Assembly (NCBI GenBank): GCA_903933765.1
Contig: CAIZLI010000091.1
Location: 1-9,821 of the forward strand
Direction of reading: 5' to 3'
Length of the DNA: 9,821 nucleotides
Source: an uncultured Bacteroidota bacterium
GTDB taxonomy: Bacteria; Bacteroidota; Bacteroidia; Chitinophagales; Chitinophagaceae
A program made the position numbers and the translations under genes. The notes below the pieces were generated by a model. The model ran no database searches. It saw only the letters and a list, made by a program, of their open reading frames with translations, and was not told the origin of the DNA. Positions 6,066 through 9,821 of the stretch are shown here, in pieces. Each line of letters starts with the position of its first letter. Positions within the stretch are counted from its first letter, which is position 1.

Positions 6066-8462
6066 ATGAAAGATCTTCTATTTTATGCCGTTCCGGCAAT
6101 GGGTATTTTTGGTTTATTGTATACAATGTTGAAATTCAATTGGGTATCTAAGCAACCAGCTGGAAACGATCGAATGAAAGAAATTAGCACCTACATTTCT
6201 GAAGGTGCAATGGCGTTTTTAAAAGCAGAGTGGAAAATCCTAGGATATTTCGTTGTGATTGTGGCCTTATTATTAGGTTTCATGGCGACTAAAAACGAAG
6301 ATAGTCACTGGACGATTGCTGTGGCTTTTGTAATTGGTGCCGTATTTAGTGCGACTGCTGGTTATATTGGGATGAAAGTAGCTACTAAAGCAAATGTTAG
6401 AACTGCTGAAGCTGCAAAAACGAGTTTATCAAAAGCATTGAATGTTTCGTTTACAGGCGGATCTGTAATGGGATTAGGTGTTTCTGGTTTAGCTGTTTTA
6501 GGCCTTGGTGGTTTGTATTTAATATTAAAACAATATTTCTATGTAACTGGAGATCCAAAGGAAATGCTAAGAACAATCGAAGTATTGACTGGATTTTCTT
6601 TAGGTGCTGAGTCTATCGCCTTATTTGCGCGTGTAGGTGGAGGTATTTATACTAAAGCTGCTGACGTTGGTGCAGATTTAGTAGGTAAAGTAGAAGCAGG
6701 TATTCCAGAAGATGATCCTCGTAACCCTGCAACCATTGCAGATAACGTAGGTGATAATGTAGGTGATGTGGCTGGTATGGGTGCCGATTTATTCGGTTCT
6801 TATGTAGCAACAGTATTGGCTACAATGGTATTGGGTCAGGAAGTAACTGGTCCTAATGGGGCTGTTTTAGTGGATAATTTTGGTGGTCTATCTCCTATCT
6901 TATTACCAATGATGATTGCTGGCGTAGGTATTTTATTATCTATCGTTGGAACCTTCTTTGTAAGAATTAGTGAAAATGCGCCTTTGACTACAGCGGTAGT
7001 TCAAAAAGCTTTAAATATGGGTAACTACGGTTCAATGATTTTAACTGCAATTGCATGTTATTTCTTAGTGAACTATATCTTACCAGAAACAATGACATTG
7101 CGTGGATTAGAATTCACAAGAAATGGTGTGATTGGTGCGATTGCGGTGGGTTTAATTGTGGGAACTTTAATGAGTATCATCACAGAATATTATACAGCAA
7201 TGGGCAAGCGTCCAGTGTTAAGTATAATTAAGCAATCAAGTACAGGTCATGCAACGAATATTATTGGTGGTTTAGCAATAGGTATGGAATCTACCTTCTA
7301 TCCAATTTTAGTATTGGCTGCTGGTATCTATGGTTCTTATGCTTGTGCAGGTTTATACGGAGTAGCAATTGCTGCTGCTGGTATGATGGCTACAACAGCA
7401 ATGCAATTAGCGATTGATGCATTTGGTCCTATCGCAGATAATGCTGGTGGTATTGCAGAAATGAGTGAATTGCCTGCTGAAGTGCGTGAGAAAACAGATA
7501 TTTTAGATGCGGTTGGAAACACAACTGCTGCAAGCGGTAAAGGTTTTGCAATTGCTTCTGCAGCATTGACTTCATTAGCATTGTTTGCTGCCTTCGTAGG
7601 TGTTGCAATGCCAGACAATCAACATATTGATATTTATAAAGCGGATGTATTAGCTGCTTTATTTGTGGGTGGTATGATTCCATTCATCTTCTCATCTTTA
7701 GCAATTCGTGCTGTAGGTGAAGCTGCCATGGCGATGGTAGAAGAAGTGCGTCGTCAGTTCCGTACGATTCCAGGTATTATGGAAGGTACTGGTAAACCAG
7801 AATACGATAAATGTGTGGCGATCTCTACTGAAGCTTCTTTAAAGAAGATGATGTTACCAGGTGCCATCACTATCATCTCTCCTATCTTAATTGGTTTCAC
7901 AATGGGTCCAGAAGCATTAGGTGGTTTCTTGGCTGGTGCAACAGTAAGTGGTGTATTGATGGGTATTTTCCAAAACAATGCAGGTGGTGCTTGGGACAAT
8001 GCTAAAAAATCTTTTGAAAAAGGTGTGGAGATCAATGGTGAGATGTTCTATAAAAAATCAGAACCACATAAAGCTTCTGTAACAGGAGACACTGTGGGAG
8101 ATCCATTTAAGGATACATCTGGTCCTTCAATGAATATCTTGATCAAATTGATGTCAATTGTATCATTGGTCATTGCACCAACTTTGGCACAATTACACCC
8201 AACAAAAACAATGGAAACTAAATCTCAAACTGTTGAGATTTCAGTATTCAGTTCTGATTCTACTGCAAAAATTGCTGATTCTTCAACCACAGTCACTTTT
8301 TCTGCTGATTCAAAAACATTAATTCAGGCTTTACAAGAAGATGGTTTAGCATCAAAAGAGAATGTAAATATTCAAGTCTTAGATGGCAAAATCACAGTAA
8401 ATGGTGTTGCTTTAACAGATGCACAAAATGAAAAATATGCTGCTTACTTACAAAAGAAGTAG
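6066..8462 (+). CDS. hppA: Membrane-bound ion-pumping pyrophosphatase (K+-dependent type) with C-terminal extension
   Basis: HppA hydrolyses pyrophosphate and pumps H+ and/or Na+ out of the cytoplasm. About sixteen hydrophobic segments run from residue 3 to about 708. The pyrophosphate/Mg2+ site is clear: [11 protein letters not shown] at 200-210, D216-D217-P-R-N, D226, D230 and D234 of the NVGDNVGD segment, then [12 protein letters not shown] at 637-648 and the DTVGDP...K682-D683 block. GNTTAA at 484-489 has A488 where K+-independent enzymes have Lys, so K+ dependence is expected. E182 lies in LGAESIALF of the helix-5 region, while the helix-6 positions G244 and A248, Glu in Na+- or plant-type enzymes, are not acidic. 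I recall this pattern from flavobacterial K+-dependent H+ pumps, so H+ is favoured. At 798 residues it is longer than most; residues from about 711 form a hydrophilic tail. A strong terminator follows. Confidence 0.97.
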   Translation: MKDLLFYAVPAMGIFGLLYTMLKFNWVSKQPAGNDRMKEISTYISEGAMAFLKAEWKILGYFVVIVALLLGFMATKNEDSHWTIAVAFVIGAVFSATAGYIGMKVATKANVRTAEAAKTSLSKALNVSFTGGSVMGLGVSGLAVLGLGGLYLILKQYFYVTGDPKEMLRTIEVLTGFSLGAESIALFARVGGGIYTKAADVGADLVGKVEAGIPEDDPRNPATIADNVGDNVGDVAGMGADLFGSYVATVLATMVLGQEVTGPNGAVLVDNFGGLSPILLPMMIAGVGILLSIVGTFFVRISENAPLTTAVVQKALNMGNYGSMILTAIACYFLVNYILPETMTLRGLEFTRNGVIGAIAVGLIVGTLMSIITEYYTAMGKRPVLSIIKQSSTGHATNIIGGLAIGMESTFYPILVLAAGIYGSYACAGLYGVAIAAAGMMATTAMQLAIDAFGPIADNAGGIAEMSELPAEVREKTDILDAVGNTTAASGKGFAIASAALTSLALFAAFVGVAMPDNQHIDIYKADVLAALFVGGMIPFIFSSLAIRAVGEAAMAMVEEVRRQFRTIPGIMEGTGKPEYDKCVAISTEASLKKMMLPGAITIISPILIGFTMGPEALGGFLAGATVSGVLMGIFQNNAGGAWDNAKKSFEKGVEINGEMFYKKSEPHKASVTGDTVGDPFKDTSGPSMNILIKLMSIVSLVIAPTLAQLHPTKTMETKSQTVEISVFSSDSTAKIADSSTTVTFSADSKTLIQALQEDGLASKENVNIQVLDGKITVNGVALTDAQNEKYAAYLQKK

Positions 8463-8481
8463 TTCAATTTTAGAATAACTT

Positions 8482-8515
8482 AAAAATCCCTCCAATTATT
8501 TGGGGGGATTTTTTT
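8482..8515. terminator. Strong intrinsic terminator after hppA, probably bidirectional
   Basis: Left arm 8482-8493 and right arm 8502-8513 pair over 12 bases, with a C/T-rich against G-rich core that includes one G-T pair. The loop is 8 bases (8494-8501). The right side runs into seven T (8509-8515). On the minus strand the A-tract at the left arm becomes a T-tract, so the same hairpin can end the convergent WbqC-family gene, whose stop is 43 bases away. It starts 20 bases after the hppA stop. Confidence 0.9.
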
Positions 8516-8557
8516 ATGAATAGAACTAAGGTTTAAAATAATTATGATTTCCTAAAA

Positions 8558-9160
8558 TTATGAGATCATAGCAAGTGCTTGCTTCCCTCCCATTGCAAAT
8601 AGGGCATCGATGATACAGGTATTTTGAATGAATCCTGTTTGCTCATCAAATACTTGTTGGTATTGGAATTGCTCGCCTTCTGTTTGAAAATTATTTGGCT
8701 TGATTGAATCCATCCATTTATTTTCTAAATGGATAGTTGGTTGTTCTATGGATGTATCAATCAACCATTTTGCTTTCAATTGTTGTTTTGTCCATTGCTG
8801 TGTGGCCATTAAAAAATCATTCAGGTAAGCATACTCATTATCATACAATGCTTTTAGACTGTCTACATAATACTCAAAATACGGGGCTCTTTTGTAATTG
8901 ACACTAATGGCTTTAAAATGCTGCGATTTCCAAGGACTATCGTAGGCAATAAGTACCTCATTCATTGGCGTTTTTTGATCCCTCCCTCCAACAATTGGAA
9001 TGCTTAAATGCAATGGGCCTTGTGCAGTGGCAATGACCATCCTATTCTTAAAGCTCATTTTACTAAAAGCAGCGGTATTATCAAATACAATATGTTCATG
9101 CTGCGCCAAAACATGGTAATAAGACAAACAACCAAAATAATGTAAATCTGTATAAACCAT
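8558..9160 (-). CDS. WbqC-family protein
   Basis: The 200-residue soluble protein shows the features of the WbqC family (Pfam WbqC). The early segment is HYFGCLSYYHVL (7-18), followed by a K-N-R segment at 38-40 with MVIATAQGPLHLSIPI at 41-56, then W77...H81 with the ISVNYKRAPYFEYY block at 85-98. It closes with YQQVFDEQTGFIQNTCIIDALF (167-188), as in other Bacteroidota members. Length is normal. The family was named from an O-antigen cluster and is thought to take part in surface polysaccharide synthesis; its reaction is not established to my knowledge. No glycosyltransferase or sugar-nucleotide gene is visible here, so the context does not help. It ends facing hppA, sharing its terminator, and diverges from the LEA-2 lipoprotein gene across 38 bases. 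No signal peptide is present. Start at 9160 gives a family-like N-terminus. Confidence 0.85.
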   Translation of the reverse strand: MVYTDLHYFGCLSYYHVLAQHEHIVFDNTAAFSKMSFKNRMVIATAQGPLHLSIPIVGGRDQKTPMNEVLIAYDSPWKSQHFKAISVNYKRAPYFEYYVDSLKALYDNEYAYLNDFLMATQQWTKQQLKAKWLIDTSIEQPTIHLENKWMDSIKPNNFQTEGEQFQYQQVFDEQTGFIQNTCIIDALFAMGGKQALAMIS

Positions 9161-9177
9161 GAATGCATATTGTTTTG

Positions 9178-9194
9178 TAATTTTAATAAAATTA
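9178..9194. promoter_or_regulatory. 17-base palindrome in the divergent wbqC-like/LEA-2 spacer
   Basis: TAATTTTA-A-TAAAATTA is a perfect 8-base inverted repeat around A9186. Read on either strand each arm is TAATTTTA, one base from the TAnnTTTG box. It would put a candidate -7 element 13 bases before the + gene and 26 bases before the - gene. It could be a two-way promoter or an operator, though pure A/T makes chance symmetry easier. Confidence 0.35.
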
Positions 9195-9198
9195 ATCC

Positions 9199-9669
9199 AT
9201 GAAGCAATTCAAATACGGCTTTTTATTTTTTATACTTTTGTTGTCAGCTTGTTCAGAACCACAATCATTTGAATTCAAAGGGCTTCAAGATATTCAGTTG
9301 GATAAATTAACCATGGGTAAAAATAAAATCAGGGCTAATATTAAGTACTACAATCCTAATCCTTTCTCTTTGGTTTTAAAACAAATTGATTGTAAGGTTT
9401 TATTGAATAATGGAAATTTCACAGAGTTGAAATTAGATACCAATTTCACAATTCCTGCCAATAAAGAATTTTTAATTCCAGCTCAACTTGAATTTCAAAT
9501 GTCTGACTTAGTTAAAAATAGTATGGAACTCTTGTTAAACAAACCTGTCAAATTAAATATTACAGGTAATGCCACTTTGAGTAAAGGGATGTTCACAAAG
9601 ACAGTACCTATCTCCTACGAAACAACACAAAAATTAAATTTGGGTGCGGCTTTGTCAGGTATGAAATAA
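9199..9669 (+). CDS. Small LEA type 2 / WHy-domain lipoprotein
   Basis: The 156-residue protein opens with a lipoprotein signal peptide: a hydrophobic core at 7-15 and a clean lipobox L-S-A-C with C18. The remaining part (about 25-150) reads as a single all-beta LEA-2/WHy domain. It has conserved Y-Y-N-P-N-P-F at 50-56 followed by LVLKQIDCKVLLNN, IPANKEFLIPAQLEF (85-99), and a final strand pair around KLNITGNATLSKG (118-130). LEA-2 domains are linked to desiccation and stress tolerance in plants; bacterial versions have no settled function. Lipidation places it in the cell envelope. It is likely a single gene, since pyrE comes from the other strand 17 bases after its stop. No nearby gene indicates its partner. 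Confident on export and fold; function unknown. Confidence 0.82.
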   Translation: MKQFKYGFLFFILLLSACSEPQSFEFKGLQDIQLDKLTMGKNKIRANIKYYNPNPFSLVLKQIDCKVLLNNGNFTELKLDTNFTIPANKEFLIPAQLEFQMSDLVKNSMELLLNKPVKLNITGNATLSKGMFTKTVPISYETTQKLNLGAALSGMK

Positions 9670-9686
9670 AATAAGCTGAATTATTT

Positions 9687-9821
9687 TTATTGTTTCCAAG
9701 TAGATGGACGATCTCTCCACTCCATTAATGTGGATTGTGTATTGGCATCCACCATTCCTTTTTCAACAGCTAGTTCAATCAAACTTGCATAGTTGGTTAA
9801 CGAAACATACGGTACGCCTGC
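9687..9821 (-). CDS. pyrE: Orotate phosphoribosyltransferase, C-terminal 44 residues (partial)
   Basis: On the minus strand the frame is open from the window edge to TAA at 9687-9689. The visible tail has V-S-L-T-N-Y at partial residues 6-11, the LIELAVEKGMV helix (14-24) and the closing LMEWRDRPSTW segment (32-42). This matches the tail I recall for Bacteroidota PyrE, where a S-L-[TS]-[ND]-Y strand and an acidic helix end in a W-R...W pattern. PyrE joins orotate to PRPP to give orotidine 5'-phosphate in pyrimidine synthesis. The PRPP-binding motif is outside the window, so the call rests on the tail alone. It converges on the LEA-2 gene with a 17-base gap and no strong terminator. Confidence 0.65.
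   Translation of the reverse strand, partial: AGVPYVSLTNYASLIELAVEKGMVDANTQSTLMEWRDRPSTWKQ

Noticed and set aside
7337..7618. Long Ala-rich open frame on the minus strand inside hppA
   Set aside because: It is the antisense shadow of a strongly conserved membrane protein rich in Gly/Ala codons; it has no recognisable domain and no promoter.
9664..9691. AT-only hairpin between the LEA-2 gene and pyrE as a terminator
   Set aside because: Only seven A-T pairs form without interruption and outer positions mismatch, so it is too weak to call.

Overview
The window looks like ordinary chromosome from a Bacteroidota bacterium, most likely Chitinophagaceae or a close relative. The evidence is the AT-rich composition, the lack of purine-rich Shine-Dalgarno sequences before starts, several upstream boxes of the Bacteroidota type TAnnTTTG, and the closest remembered protein relatives. 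These are a GH109-type glycosidase, a flavobacterial-type glycosylasparaginase, a Bacteroidota-style WbqC and a Bacteroidota-style PyrE tail. I see no mobile element, CRISPR array, tRNA or rRNA. No stretch longer than about 100 bases lacks a gene.

Region 1 (1-3433) is a putative glycoprotein or glycan salvage cluster. It holds the 3' end of a GH109-like alpha-N-acetylgalactosaminidase (+), a NahK-like N-acetylhexosamine kinase/phosphotransferase (-), a Tat-exported glycosylasparaginase (+), and CutC eight bases behind it in the same transcript. The kinase and the asparaginase diverge from a shared 73-base control region. The inferred flow is removal of terminal GalNAc by GH109, cleavage of the GlcNAc-Asn bond by the asparaginase, and phosphorylation of the freed amino sugar by the kinase. 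The role of CutC here is unknown and is the most interesting open question in the window.

Region 2 (3417-5969) has an E. coli-type phosphoglycerate dehydrogenase with an ACT domain (serA, -), whose 3' end overlaps cutC tail-to-tail by 17 bases. It diverges from a lipoprotein of the class C beta-lactamase/serine hydrolase family. The serA promoter-like box lies so close to the start codon that the mRNA may be leaderless.

Region 3 (5970-8557) is hppA, a membrane pyrophosphatase with a K+-dependent signature, a glutamate in the helix-5 region and an unusual hydrophilic C-terminal tail of about 88 residues. It is preceded by a direct repeat and a good TAnnTTTG box, and followed by a strong hairpin terminator.

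Region 4 (8558-9821) has a WbqC-family protein (-), a small LEA-2/WHy-type lipoprotein (+) transcribed from a 38-base divergent spacer centred on a perfect palindrome, and the 3' end of pyrE (-) cut by the window edge.

Most genes are housekeeping or familiar. I do not see a clear new multi-gene system. The best candidates for new biology are the CutC-glycosylasparaginase pairing and the tail of HppA.
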